From positions 45,328-109,327 of the forward strand of contig CALWZP010000005.1 of the NCBI GenBank assembly GCA_944386055.1: a stretch of DNA of 64,000 bases. Reading direction: 5' to 3'. Shown here piece after piece: positions 1 to 8,793 of this stretch. The notes under the pieces were generated by a model, which did not search any database, was not told the origin of the DNA, and worked only from the letters and a program-made list of their open reading frames with translations. The stretch is from an uncultured Oscillospiraceae bacterium (GTDB lineage Bacteria > Bacillota > Clostridia > Oscillospirales > Oscillospiraceae). A program made the translations under genes and the position numbers. The stretch's first letter is position 1; each line of letters begins with the position of its first letter.

Positions 1-1909
1 ACTGGATGTTGTCATAGATGAAGCGCACCACATCCTCCAGCGCCTCCAGGTTGTGGCGCATGTTGGGGATCTCCACATAGGAGATGGCGCCGCCGGAGGA
101 GATCTTCTGGAACTGGCTCTCAAACTCAAACTTGGAGAAGGCGTCGATGTCCTCCCGCACATCCACATGGTAGGAGTTGGTGTAGTACCCCTTGTCGGTG
201 ACATCCTCGATGGTCCCGAATCGCTCCTTGTCGATGCGGGCGAAACGGTAGCACAGGCTCTCCGCCGGGGTGCCGTACAGGGCAAAGCCCAGGCCGGTCT
301 CCTTCTTCCAGCGGTCGGTGGTCTCCCGCAGGTGGCGCATCACCGCCAGGGCGAACTCCTCCCCCTCGGGCTCGGTGTGGGAGCAGCCCTTCACCAGGCG
401 GGTGAGCTCATACAGCCCGATGTAGCCCAGGGACAGGGTGGAGTACCCCCCCACCAGCAGCTTATCGATGGTCTCCCCCTTCTTCAGCCGGGCGATGGCC
501 CCGTACTGCCAGTGGATGGGGGAGACATCGCTGCGCACCCCCTTCAGGGCGTTGTGGCGGCACATCAGCGCCTGGAAGCACAGCTCCAGCCGGCGGTCCA
601 GCTCGGGCCAGAAGGCCTCCTCGTCCCCGCCGCACACGATGCCCACCTGGGGCAGGTTGATGGACACCACCCCCTGGTTGAAGCGGCCCTCGAACTTGTA
701 GTTTCCGTTCTCGTCCTTCCAGGGGGAGAGGAAGGAGCGGCAGCCCATGGGGGAGAACACATTCCCCTCGTAGTTCTCCCGCATCAGCTTGGCGGAGATA
801 TAGTCGGGGTACATCCGCTTGGCGGAGCACTTCACCGCCAGCTCGGTGAGGTAGTCGTACTCCCCGCCCTTCAGGCAGTTGCACTCGTCCAGCACATACA
901 CCAGCTTGGGGAAGGCGGGGGTGATGTAGACCCCCTTCTCGTTCTTGATGCCCTCCAGCCGCTGCTCCAGGATCTCCTGGATGATGGCGGCGTTCTCCTT
1001 GATATAGGGGTCGCCCTCCCGCAGCACCAGGAACAATGTGACGAAGGGGGACTGCCCGTTGGTGGTCATAAGGGTGTTGATCTGGTACTGGATGGTCTGT
1101 ACGCCGCTTTTCAGCTCGTCCCTGGTGCGGGCGGCGGCGATCTTCTCCACGGTCTCGTCGGGAAGCTCGGGGGCGGCCTCCTTAGTCCTGCGGACATACT
1201 TCTCGTGGGTCAGGCGCAGGTACTTGCCCAGGTGGCTCATCTCCACGCTCTGCCCGCCGTACTGGTTGGAGGCCACGCAGGCGATGATCTGGGTGACGAT
1301 GGTGCAGGCCACCTGGAAGCTCTTGGGGGACTCGATGAGCTTGCCGTTGATCATGGTGCCGTTGTCCAGCATGTCCCCGATGTTCACCAGGCAGCAGTTG
1401 AAGATATGCTGCACGAAATAGTCCGCGTCGTGGAAGTGGAGCACCCCCTCGTCGTGGGCCTTGGAGATCTCCTCGGGCAGCAGGATGCGCCTCGTCAGGT
1501 CCCGGCTCACCTCGCCGGCGATGTAGTCCCGCTGGGTGGCGGCGATGGCGGTGTTCTTGTTGGAGTTCTCCTCCGCCAGATCCTTGTTGTCATTGCGGAT
1601 CAGGGCCAGAATGGACTCGTCGGTGGTGTTGGCCTTGCGCACCAGGGCGCGGGTATAGCGGTAGATGATATACGCCTTGGCCAGCTGATACTTCCCCGCC
1701 TCCATCAGCGCCTTCTCCACCATGTCCTGGATGTCCTCCACCAGCAGGCGCTGGCGGCCCTTGGCGGCCACCATGTCGGCGATGGCATCCACCGACTTCT
1801 GATCCAGGCGCTCGTCCTCCTCCACGGCGGCGTTGGCCTTCTGGATGGCGGTCACGATTTTGGAGCGGTCAAAATCCACGGTGGTGCCGTCCCGCTTGAT
1901 GACTTTCAT
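1..1909 (-). CDS. nrdD: anaerobic (class III) ribonucleoside-triphosphate reductase, C-terminus cut by window edge
   Basis: Glycyl-radical enzyme that reduces ribonucleoside triphosphates to deoxyribonucleotides without oxygen. The minus-strand frame from ATG 1909 is open for about 636 codons to the window edge. It begins MKVIKRDGTTVDFDRSKI, the start of an N-terminal ATP-cone (roughly residues 1-95) that senses ATP/dATP. Around residues 155-182 it has the family block HFHDADYF followed by FNCCLVNIGDMLDNG. The C-terminal glycyl-radical loop and zinc cysteines lie outside the window, so they cannot be checked. AGAGGG precedes the start codon. The promoter and two NrdR boxes lie upstream. The activase gene nrdG would be expected just beyond the left edge. 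Identification is very secure. Confidence 0.97.
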   Translation of the reverse strand, partial: MKVIKRDGTTVDFDRSKIVTAIQKANAAVEEDERLDQKSVDAIADMVAAKGRQRLLVEDIQDMVEKALMEAGKYQLAKAYIIYRYTRALVRKANTTDESILALIRNDNKDLAEENSNKNTAIAATQRDYIAGEVSRDLTRRILLPEEISKAHDEGVLHFHDADYFVQHIFNCCLVNIGDMLDNGTMINGKLIESPKSFQVACTIVTQIIACVASNQYGGQSVEMSHLGKYLRLTHEKYVRRTKEAAPELPDETVEKIAAARTRDELKSGVQTIQYQINTLMTTNGQSPFVTLFLVLREGDPYIKENAAIIQEILEQRLEGIKNEKGVYITPAFPKLVYVLDECNCLKGGEYDYLTELAVKCSAKRMYPDYISAKLMRENYEGNVFSPMGCRSFLSPWKDENGNYKFEGRFNQGVVSINLPQVGIVCGGDEEAFWPELDRRLELCFQALMCRHNALKGVRSDVSPIHWQYGAIARLKKGETIDKLLVGGYSTLSLGYIGLYELTRLVKGCSHTEPEGEEFALAVMRHLRETTDRWKKETGLGFALYGTPAESLCYRFARIDKERFGTIEDVTDKGYYTNSYHVDVREDIDAFSKFEFESQFQKISSGGAISYVEIPNMRHNLEALEDVVRFIYDNIQ

Positions 1910-1987
1910 CTGGCTTCCCTCTTTCTGTAAACTTTCTGTGAATCATCACGCCGGCCTTCCAGACCGGCGGCAGTCGCGTCGATGCCT

Positions 1988-2016
1988 ATTGTAGCACACC
2001 CCTCTCCCCTTGTCCA
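1988..2016 (-). promoter_or_regulatory. nrdD promoter
   Basis: On the minus strand, TGGACA (2016-2011) and TACAAT (1993-1988) are separated by exactly 17 bp, close to the sigma-A consensus. The -35 hexamer lies inside the proximal NrdR box, so repressor binding would block polymerase. Confidence 0.8.
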
Positions 2017-2070
2017 CCATATCTTGTGGTAATTATTCTTTTTTTCGTTATTGACCACCATATCCTGTTT
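2014..2070. promoter_or_regulatory. tandem NrdR boxes upstream of nrdD
   Basis: Two 16-bp sites, CCACCATATCTTGTGG (2014-2029) and CCACCATATCCTGTTT (2055-2070), match the NrdR consensus (acaCwAtATaTwGtgt) at most positions. Their starts are 41 bp apart, close to four helical turns, which is the phased arrangement known for NrdR operators. NrdR is the ATP/dATP-sensing repressor of ribonucleotide reductase genes. Confidence 0.8.
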
Positions 2071-2127
2071 GGCTATCCTGCAGAGGCGCGGGAGCCCTGC
2101 AAATGGAAGTTTTTCCGCAAAGCAAAG

Positions 2128-2156
2128 TTGTATTTCCCGGGGAACCGTGCTATAAT
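2128..2156 (+). promoter_or_regulatory. promoter of the moxR operon
   Basis: TTGTAT (2128-2133), 17-bp spacer, and a consensus TATAAT (2151-2156). It lies about 30 bp before the likely start codon, divergent from the nrdD promoter. Confidence 0.75.
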
Positions 2157-2188
2157 TTCAGCACTTTGACCAAGACGAGGTGATCTCT

Positions 2189-3157
2189 GTGTCTGTGGAC
2201 ATCCCCGCCCTCACCGGGCGGATCCTGGAACAGGTGGAAAAGATCGTGGTGGGCAAGGAGGAGCAGACCCGGCTGATGATCACGGCGATCCTCTCCCAGG
2301 GGCACATCCTGCTGGACGACCTGCCCGGGGTGGGCAAGACCACCCTGGTAAAGACGCTGTCCATCGCCCTGGGCTGCCAGTTCAAGCGGGTGCAGTTCAC
2401 CCCCGACCTGCTGCCCTCCGATGTGGTGGGCATGAACATCTATGACCAGAACAGCAACGCCTTCCGGCGCATGGACGGGCCGGTGATGACCAACCTGCTG
2501 CTGGCGGATGAGATCAACCGGGCCATCCCCCGCACCCAGTCCGCCCTGCTGGAGGCCATGGAGGAGCGGCAGGTCACCATCGACGGAGAGACCACCCCCC
2601 TGCCGGCCCCCTTCGTGGTGATGGCCACCCAGAACCCCGTGGAATTCGAGTCCACCTTCCGCCTCCCCGCCGCCCAGATGGACCGGTTCTTCCTGCGCCT
2701 CTCCCTGGGCTATCCCCAGCGGGAGGAGGAAGTCCGGATGCTCCGGGGCGTTGGGGATGAGATCCCCTTTGATCAGGTAGAGGCGGTGACCTCCGCCGAA
2801 GAGCTGGTGACGGTGCAGGAGCAGATCCGCGCCGTGACGGTGTCGGACAGCGTGCTGGACTATCTGGTCTCCCTGGTGTCCGCCACCCGGGACCACCCCC
2901 TCATCCGCATGGGGGCGGGTCCCCGGGGCTCCCGGGCTCTGTTCCGGGGGAGCAAGACCCTGGCCGCCATGGCGGGCCGGGACTTCATCACCCCCGACGA
3001 TGTGCAGCAGCTCGCCGTCCCCGTGCTGGCCCACCGGCTGGTGCTGAGCAACGAGGCCCGCCTGGCCGGGGAGGATGCGGAGTCCCTTCTGACCAAGCTG
3101 CTCCAGACCGTCCCGGTCCCCCCCTCCCGCCGGGAGATGCTGGATGGACGGAACTGA
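2189..3157 (+). CDS. MoxR family AAA+ ATPase
   Basis: AAA+ ATPase of the MoxR branch, thought to act as a chaperone that assembles or activates partner proteins encoded next to it. Walker A is GVGKTTL within DDLPGVGKTTL, Walker B is LLLADEINRA, and the typical MEERQVTIDG and ATQNPVE (sensor) blocks follow. The frame is open from GTG 2180, but that codon lies inside the ribosome binding site GAGGTGATC, so GTG 2189 (8 nt spacing, 322 aa) is preferred; GTG 2195 is also possible. It overlaps the downstream DUF58 gene by 14 bp, giving the standard moxR-DUF58-membrane protein operon. Confidence 0.95.
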   Translation: MSVDIPALTGRILEQVEKIVVGKEEQTRLMITAILSQGHILLDDLPGVGKTTLVKTLSIALGCQFKRVQFTPDLLPSDVVGMNIYDQNSNAFRRMDGPVMTNLLLADEINRAIPRTQSALLEAMEERQVTIDGETTPLPAPFVVMATQNPVEFESTFRLPAAQMDRFFLRLSLGYPQREEEVRMLRGVGDEIPFDQVEAVTSAEELVTVQEQIRAVTVSDSVLDYLVSLVSATRDHPLIRMGAGPRGSRALFRGSKTLAAMAGRDFITPDDVQQLAVPVLAHRLVLSNEARLAGEDAESLLTKLLQTVPVPPSRREMLDGRN

Positions 3158-4466
3158 GCAGGGCGCCGTCCGGGAGGCGGCGCGCCCCTCCGCCGGAAAG
3201 GGGCGTCTGGGCAGGCTGTCCGGACTGCTGGCCTCCCGCGAGGTGACCTGGGGCGCCCTGGTGGGGGCGCTGGTGATGAATCTGGTGGGCTATGGCCTTC
3301 TGTCGGTGCTGCTGCTCTTTTTCGCCCTGCTGGGGCTGTGCGCGCGGCAGTGGGGCCTGCGCGCCCTGGACCGGGTAGAGGTGTCCGCCGCAGGGGGGCA
3401 TTCCGCCCTGTTTGCCGGGGAGGAGGTCACGCTGCGCTATCAGGTGACCAACGACAAGCTGCTTCCGCTCACCTGGCTGGAGGTATGTCAGGACCTCCCC
3501 GTCAACGGGTGTATGGAACCCCTGGACGGCTTCGAGCGCTATGAGCTGGAGCAGTTCGAGCGCTCTGACGACCCCCGCGGGGCCGGGGCGCTGTACCGCC
3601 GGCGGCTGGTGTTCCTCATGGGGCTGCAGACCGTCTCATGGGACACCGTCTGGGCCGCACGGCGGCGGGGTATCTATCAGCTGGGCAGTGTGGCGCTGCG
3701 CTCCGGCGACGGTTTCGGCCTGACTCAGACAGAGGCCCGCAGCCCCCTGGCCGCACCTCCCGCCTTCGTGGTCTATCCCCGGCGGGTGGCGGTGGACCCC
3801 TCCCCCTTCCTGCGGCAGCTGTGGAACGGGCAGACCGGCCAGCAGGGACATTTTGAGGATGTCACCGTGATGAAATCGGTGCGCCCCTATCAGCCGGGGG
3901 ACAGCTGGAAGCGCATCGACTGGCGGCTGGCCGCCCGGCAGCAGGGCCTTCAGGTCCGCCAGTATGAGACCATTCAGCCCCGCACCGTCCATTTTATTCT
4001 GGACGGCGCGTCCTTTTTGGGCCTCTCCCCCGGCAATGACGAGCTGGAGGAGGCCCTGTCCGTCCTGTCCTCCCTGCTGGTGGAGCTGGACGGAGCGGGG
4101 GTGCGCTGCGGGCTCTCCCTGCCCCAGACCGCCCTCAGTCCCAATGTGGACCTGTCCCCCGACGACCGCTCCCTGACCCTGGGCGACCTTCTGTTCCAGC
4201 TGGCGGGTTTTGACGGGGACACCGCCCAGTCGGTGTTCCCCGGGGCGCTGCTGGCCTCTCTGCAGAACACCGTGGGGCAGATGTGCCTGCTCACCCACAG
4301 CCGGGCCCGCCTGTCCTGCCCCCAGCTGCCGGGACAGCTGGATGCGGGACGGCTGCTGGCGCTGCCTTTTGACGACAGCCCGGCCCCGCCGGGCGGCGGA
4401 GATCCTCTGGGATCGTGCATGGTGCTGCCGCTGAGCCGTCTGAAAGGAGGTGCGCGCCGTGGATGA
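3144..4466 (+). CDS. DUF58 domain-containing membrane-anchored protein
   Basis: 440-aa protein with one hydrophobic hairpin near residues 34-64 (VTWGALVGALVMNLVGYGLL onward) and a C-terminal DUF58 domain. The diagnostic block VRPYQPGDSWKRIDWRLAAR lies at about residues 249-268. DUF58 proteins resemble von Willebrand factor A folds and are nearly always encoded with MoxR ATPases. The process served is unknown, but cell-envelope functions are often proposed. The gene begins inside the end of moxR and its end overlaps the next gene, so the three are surely co-transcribed. Confidence 0.92.
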   Translation: MDGTEQGAVREAARPSAGKGRLGRLSGLLASREVTWGALVGALVMNLVGYGLLSVLLLFFALLGLCARQWGLRALDRVEVSAAGGHSALFAGEEVTLRYQVTNDKLLPLTWLEVCQDLPVNGCMEPLDGFERYELEQFERSDDPRGAGALYRRRLVFLMGLQTVSWDTVWAARRRGIYQLGSVALRSGDGFGLTQTEARSPLAAPPAFVVYPRRVAVDPSPFLRQLWNGQTGQQGHFEDVTVMKSVRPYQPGDSWKRIDWRLAARQQGLQVRQYETIQPRTVHFILDGASFLGLSPGNDELEEALSVLSSLLVELDGAGVRCGLSLPQTALSPNVDLSPDDRSLTLGDLLFQLAGFDGDTAQSVFPGALLASLQNTVGQMCLLTHSRARLSCPQLPGQLDAGRLLALPFDDSPAPPGGGDPLGSCMVLPLSRLKGGARRG

Positions 4467-5775
4467 CCGCCCCTCCCTGCTGACGGGCGCCGCCTACTGC
4501 GGGCTGTTCGCCCTGCCGCTCCAGGCGGCCTTTGCCACCTTTCTCATGCGGGCCGACCCGACGCCCTGCCTGGCTGTGCTCCCCCTGTTCGTCCTGATGG
4601 CCGTGCTGTATCTGGTCAGCCGGCTGCTGCTGGGCCGGGGGGTGACCCCGCCGGTGCTGGCTGCGGCGGCCCTGGCCCTGACGGCGGCGGGCCTGGCCGC
4701 AGTGCTGGCCCTGTCCCGCACCACCGGGGCGGGGCAGATCGCGTTTGCCGTGGTACTGATCCTGGCCGGCGCCGGCATCGCGCTGTACTCCGCTTTCAAC
4801 CCCGTCACCATTCCCAAGCTGCTCACGCAAAGCGATGTTCTGATGCTGTGCACCCTGTGGGCCTGTCTGCTGGAGGCGGCGGGCGCCCTCACTGCCGGCG
4901 ATCTGCTGTTTTTCCTGGGCGGTCTGCTGCTCAATCTGATCTGCCTGCTGTTTCTGCGCACCTTCGGCGGCAGTCATGCGGTGATCTACGGCTCCCGCCT
5001 GCAGGGCACGCTGCTGTCCGTGGGACTGCTGGCGGTGATCGGCGGACTGCTGGTGCTGTTCGTGCGCTGCCTGTCCGGGGCGTCCCGCAGCGCCCTGGCC
5101 GCCCTGCTGGACGGGGCGCTCGCCCTGCTGGACGGGGCCTGGGGGCTGTTCAACCGCTTCTTTCAGTGGCTGGCCGGCCTGTTCCCTCCCTCTGAGACGG
5201 AGGGCGCCCTCCCCCCCGATGTCTCCATGGGCGGCGGCGCCGACAGTGAACTGACCCAGGTGGAGGTGGACGCCGGCTTGCTCGCCGCTCTGGGGATCGC
5301 GCTGGCCGCCGTCGCCGCCGTGGTCCTGATCGTCGTTCTGGTGCGGATGCGCCGGGTCCGCCTGCGTCTGTCCGCCCCCGCGTCCGGCGGCGGCCGGAGG
5401 GCCGCCCCCACCCGGCAGAGCGGGGCGCTGGCGCGGCGGCTGCGGGAGCTGCTGTTCCGCCTGCGGTTCCGTCTGACCTTTGCGCTGCGCCGGGGCACCC
5501 CCGCCGGGGTGCTGGTGTGGCTGGAGCGCTGGGGGGCGCGCCACGGCGCGCCACGGCTGCCGGGGGAGACTCCCCGGGCCTATCTTCTGCGGCTGGGCGC
5601 GCTGCCCCAGCTGGCCGGAGAGGAGACCCTGCACCGCCAACTGGGCACTCTGGCCGACTGTCTGGATCTGCAGTACTTCGGAGGAAAGCCCTCCCGCCTG
5701 CCCCCGGGGGATGCCGGGGCCATCCGGCACAGTGTGGGCCGCCTGTCCCGGACCGGCGCGGCTGAAAGGCCATGA
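4459..5775 (+). CDS. polytopic membrane protein with C-terminal DUF4129-like domain
   Basis: Third gene of the moxR operon, about 438 aa. The N-terminal half is a series of hydrophobic segments. Another membrane segment near residues 270-300 (LLAALGIALAAVAAVVLIVV) is followed by a basic linker. The C-terminal region has PGETPRAYLLRL and LQYFGGKPSRLP, typical of the DUF4129 domain at the end of transglutaminase-like proteins. No transglutaminase Cys-His-Asp core is visible, so the enzymatic part is absent. The frame is open from GTG 4450, but AAGGAGGT at 4444-4451 points to GTG 4459 as the start. Function unknown; the MoxR/DUF58 context suggests envelope quality control or assembly. Confidence 0.82.
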   Translation: MDDRPSLLTGAAYCGLFALPLQAAFATFLMRADPTPCLAVLPLFVLMAVLYLVSRLLLGRGVTPPVLAAAALALTAAGLAAVLALSRTTGAGQIAFAVVLILAGAGIALYSAFNPVTIPKLLTQSDVLMLCTLWACLLEAAGALTAGDLLFFLGGLLLNLICLLFLRTFGGSHAVIYGSRLQGTLLSVGLLAVIGGLLVLFVRCLSGASRSALAALLDGALALLDGAWGLFNRFFQWLAGLFPPSETEGALPPDVSMGGGADSELTQVEVDAGLLAALGIALAAVAAVVLIVVLVRMRRVRLRLSAPASGGGRRAAPTRQSGALARRLRELLFRLRFRLTFALRRGTPAGVLVWLERWGARHGAPRLPGETPRAYLLRLGALPQLAGEETLHRQLGTLADCLDLQYFGGKPSRLPPGDAGAIRHSVGRLSRTGAAERP

Positions 5776-5801
5776 ACATTCTCAGGAGAGGAGGAAGCCC
5801 C

Positions 5802-6839
5802 ATGTCGGAAACGGTGCTGGTGGGCATGAGCGGCGGAGTGGACAGCTCGGTGGCCGCCTGGCTGCTGAAGGAGCAGGGCTTTTCCGTGACGGGGGCCACC
5901 CTGCGCATGTTCCCACGCCCCGGCGGCGGAGAGGAGGCGGACGCCGCCCAGACCGCCGCCGCCCTTGGCATTCCCCACCATGTGCTGGACCTCACCGGCG
6001 GCTTCCGCCAAGCGGTCATCGAGCCCTTCGTCCGGGCCTATGAGGAGGGGCGCACCCCCAATCCCTGCGTGCTGTGCAACCGGGCGGTGAAGTTTGCCGC
6101 TCTGGTGGACCTCGCCCCCGGTCTGGGCTGTCAGACGGCGGCCACCGGGCATTACGCCCGGGTGGAGCGGGGCCCCGGCGGCCGGTGGCTGCTGAAAAAG
6201 GCCTGCCGGCCCGAAAAGGACCAGAGCTATGTCCTCTACTCCCTCACCCAGGCCCAGCTCTCCCGGGTTCGCCTCCCCCTGGGCGCGCTGTCCAAGGAGG
6301 AGGTGCGGGACATCGCCGCCGGGCTGGGGCTGGCCAGCGCCCACCGCCGGGACAGCCAGGACATCTGCTTCATCCCCGACGGGGACTACGCCGCCTTCAT
6401 CCGCCGGTGGACGGGGCGGGAATACCCCCCCGGGCCCTTTCTGGACCGGGAGGGCCGGGTGCTGGGCACCCATCGGGGGATCATCCACTATACCCTGGGA
6501 CAGCGGAAGGGGCTGGGACTGGCTCTGCCCGCCCCCATGTATGTGTGCGCCAAGGATGTGGCGCGCAACGCGGTCATCCTGGGCAGCAACGACGACCTGT
6601 TCCGCCGGGAGCTGGACGCCGGGGCGCTCAACCTCATCGCCTGCGACCGCATGGACGCCCCGCTGCGCCTGTCCGCCAAGATCCGGTACAGCCAGTCGGA
6701 GCAGCCCGCCACTGTGGAGCAGACGGGGGAGGACCGGCTCCATGTGGTCTTTGACCGGCCTCAGCGGGCCATCACGCCGGGACAGTCGGTGGTCCTCTAC
6801 GACGGCGATACCGTGGTGGGGGGCGGCACCATCCTCTGA
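5802..6839 (+). CDS. mnmA: tRNA-specific 2-thiouridylase MnmA
   Basis: Transfers sulfur to U34 of tRNAs for Lys, Glu and Gln to form s2U. The 345-aa protein has the PP-loop ATP pyrophosphatase signature SGGVDSS at residues 10-16. Its two catalytic cysteines are in NPCVLCN (C92) and SQDICFI (C189). The start ATG 5802 follows AGGAGAGGAGG closely; an in-frame ATG 30 bp upstream has no such site. It follows the moxR operon after about 26 bp and ends at a strong terminator. The partner mnmG is at the other end of the window. Confidence 0.96.
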   Translation: MSETVLVGMSGGVDSSVAAWLLKEQGFSVTGATLRMFPRPGGGEEADAAQTAAALGIPHHVLDLTGGFRQAVIEPFVRAYEEGRTPNPCVLCNRAVKFAALVDLAPGLGCQTAATGHYARVERGPGGRWLLKKACRPEKDQSYVLYSLTQAQLSRVRLPLGALSKEEVRDIAAGLGLASAHRRDSQDICFIPDGDYAAFIRRWTGREYPPGPFLDREGRVLGTHRGIIHYTLGQRKGLGLALPAPMYVCAKDVARNAVILGSNDDLFRRELDAGALNLIACDRMDAPLRLSAKIRYSQSEQPATVEQTGEDRLHVVFDRPQRAITPGQSVVLYDGDTVVGGGTIL

Positions 6840-6848
6840 TGAATTCCA

Positions 6849-6884
6849 AAGCCCTCCGGACCAGCGATCTGGTCCGGAGGGCTT
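6849..6884. terminator. bidirectional terminator between mnmA and the YihY-family gene
   Basis: Perfect 16-bp stem (6849-6864 / 6869-6884) with CGAT loop, followed by TTTTCTT on the plus strand. It serves convergent mnmA and the minus-strand gene. Confidence 0.9.
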
Positions 6885-6899
6885 TTCTTCTGCCGCGGG

Positions 6900-7778
6900 T
6901 CACCCCGCCGTCCGTTCTGCCCGGCGGCGCAGCCGCCGGCGGTACCACACCCGGTTGAACACGCTGCCCAGCAGCAGGATGTTGCCGCACAGATACAGCC
7001 ACACCATCAGGATGATCACCGACGCCAATGACCCGTACAGCAGCGAATACCGGGAGGAGACACCCAAAAACCAGGAGAACACCATGGAGCACGCCACCAG
7101 AGACACTGAGGCGAGCACGCCGCCTGTGACCACCGGGGCACGCACCCTCTCCCCCCTGGGCGCACCGATGCGGTACAGCCCCAGCACCAGCAGCATTACG
7201 AAGCAGAACAGCAGCAGATATTTCATCCACACCCACAGCTCCGCCGCGGCGGAAAATCCCGTCCACTCCAGAAGCATGTCAGGCAGGATCTCCTCCAGCA
7301 GGTGGAGGAACCAGTCCCCGGTGATCACCACCACCAGGGACAGGTACATGGTGAGGAGGAGGAGCAGCGAGAGCACCACGCTGAACACCAGCCGTCTAAA
7401 GCCCCGAACCGCCGGCCGGTCGTGGATGCTGTCCATGGTGTCCATCAGGGTGCGCAGCGCGGCGGAGGCGGAGACCAGCAGGGCGGCCAGACCCGCGGCC
7501 AGCAGGGCGGCGGACTGGTTCTCCGACACATAGACGATATACTCCCCCACCAGCGCCGCGGCGGAGGCGGGGATGATGCCGGTGAGGGCGTCCAGGATGG
7601 CCTCGCTGTCCAGATGGAGCAGGCCCACAAAGGCGTTGATGCAGATCAGCAGGGGGAAGATGGTCAGCAGCAGAAAATAGGTCAGCGCCGCCGCCGACCG
7701 GGGGATGCTTTTTTCGAAATATAAAGTGATCAATTCCCGCAGGAAGCTCACCGGCGGCCAGTTCCACACCCGCTGCAT
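6900..7778 (-). CDS. YihY/BrkB family inner membrane protein
   Basis: 292-aa membrane protein of the YihY/virulence-factor-BrkB family (older databases confused it with ribonuclease BN). It has the family start region SIPRSAAALTYFLLLTIFPL, about six hydrophobic segments, and the conserved DTMDSIHDRPAVRGF stretch with GAPRGERVR in the middle. Its physiological role is not established. The ATG follows GGAAAGGAGGGAACGGG. It is transcribed alone from its own promoter, divergent from rlmB. Confidence 0.92.
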   Translation of the reverse strand: MQRVWNWPPVSFLRELITLYFEKSIPRSAAALTYFLLLTIFPLLICINAFVGLLHLDSEAILDALTGIIPASAAALVGEYIVYVSENQSAALLAAGLAALLVSASAALRTLMDTMDSIHDRPAVRGFRRLVFSVVLSLLLLLTMYLSLVVVITGDWFLHLLEEILPDMLLEWTGFSAAAELWVWMKYLLLFCFVMLLVLGLYRIGAPRGERVRAPVVTGGVLASVSLVACSMVFSWFLGVSSRYSLLYGSLASVIILMVWLYLCGNILLLGSVFNRVWYRRRLRRRAERTAG

Positions 7779-7820
7779 CCCGTTCCCTCCTTTCCGGCGT
7801 CCCGCGCCCTGTTTTCTCTG

Positions 7821-7849
7821 ATTATACTCCCCCGCTCCATCCGGCGCAA
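7821..7849 (-). promoter_or_regulatory. promoter of the YihY-family gene
   Basis: Minus-strand TTGCGC (7849-7844), 17-bp spacer, TATAAT (7826-7821), about 45 bp before the start codon. Confidence 0.7.
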
Positions 7850-7927
7850 CCGTCCCCTGTCGGATCCTGTCCCGGAAAAAAGGCCACGGATTTTTCCGCC
7901 TTCCCCCTTTCTCCCGGGAGGATTGTG

Positions 7928-7936
7928 TGCTATACT
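7928..7936 (+). promoter_or_regulatory. extended -10 of the rlmB promoter
   Basis: TGCTATACT is an extended -10 element (TGn plus TATACT). The -35 region 17 bp upstream is poor (TTTCTC), which fits an extended -10 promoter. Confidence 0.5.
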
Positions 7937-7976
7937 GTTAAAGTTATTCCAATCTGTCTTTCGGGAGGACAAGCCC

Positions 7977-8759
7977 ATGAGAGAACGACCCTCCGCCCGG
8001 CGCGCCGACCCCGCCGACAGCGAGGCGGACGGCATCATCGAGGGCCGCAACGCGGTCCTGGAGGCGCTGCGCTCCGGCACCGCCATTGACAAGCTCTATC
8101 TCGCCAAAGGGGAGACCGACGCCGCTCTGCGGCGCATCGCCGCCATGGCCCGGGAGAAGGGCGTGGTGGTGGTGGACGCCGACCGGCGCAAGCTGGACGC
8201 CCTCAGCCGCACCCACGCCCACCAGGGGGTCATCGCCATGGCCGCCGTACGGGAGTACGCCGGGGTGGACGACCTGCTCTCTCTGGCCCGGGAGCGGGGG
8301 GAGCCCCCCCTGCTGGTGGTGTGCGACGAGCTCAGCGACCCCCACAACCTGGGGGCGGTGATCCGCACCGCCGAGTGCGCCGGCGCCCACGGGGTCATCA
8401 TCCCCAAGCGCCGCTCCGCCGGCCTCACCGCCGTGGTGGCCAAGACCTCCGCCGGGGCGGTGAGTCACCTGCCCGTGGCCCGGGTGGCCAACCTGCCCGC
8501 CTGCCTGAAGGATCTGAAGCAGCAGGGCATCTGGGTGTTCGGCACCGCCGCCGACGGGGACACCCCCCTGTATCAGGCGGACCTGAAGGGCCCCGCCGCC
8601 ATCGTCATCGGCAGCGAGGGGACCGGCATGGGCCGTCTGGTGGCGGAGACCTGCGACTTCAAAGTCAGTATCCCCATGCGGGGAAAGCTCAATTCCCTCA
8701 ACGCCAGCGCGGCTGCCGCCATCGTGCTGTACGAGGCGGTGCGCCAGCGTCTGGGCTGA
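7977..8759 (+). CDS. rlmB: 23S rRNA (guanosine-2'-O-)-methyltransferase RlmB / TrmH family
   Basis: SpoU-family SAM-dependent methyltransferase with the trefoil-knot fold, 260 aa. The N-terminal substrate-binding domain starts EGRNAVLEALRSG. The three SpoU motifs are present: DPHNLGAVIRTAECAGAHGV, IVIGSEGTGMGRL and KLNSLNASAAAAIVLYE. RlmB methylates G2251 of 23S rRNA, but paralogues with other rRNA targets look similar, so the exact position modified is inferred. ATG 7977 follows GGGAGGAC. The next gene starts 34 bp downstream and is likely co-transcribed. Confidence 0.9.
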   Translation: MRERPSARRADPADSEADGIIEGRNAVLEALRSGTAIDKLYLAKGETDAALRRIAAMAREKGVVVVDADRRKLDALSRTHAHQGVIAMAAVREYAGVDDLLSLARERGEPPLLVVCDELSDPHNLGAVIRTAECAGAHGVIIPKRRSAGLTAVVAKTSAGAVSHLPVARVANLPACLKDLKQQGIWVFGTAADGDTPLYQADLKGPAAIVIGSEGTGMGRLVAETCDFKVSIPMRGKLNSLNASAAAAIVLYEAVRQRLG

Positions 8760-8793
8760 ACGGCCCGGGACCGGAACAGGAGGTGACGCCGGG

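Noticed and set aside
53..1930. Long open plus-strand frame opposite nrdD
   Set aside because: It is the antisense shadow of nrdD, which has clear family motifs, a promoter and a ribosome site. The shadow has none and shows biased His/Leu/Gly composition.
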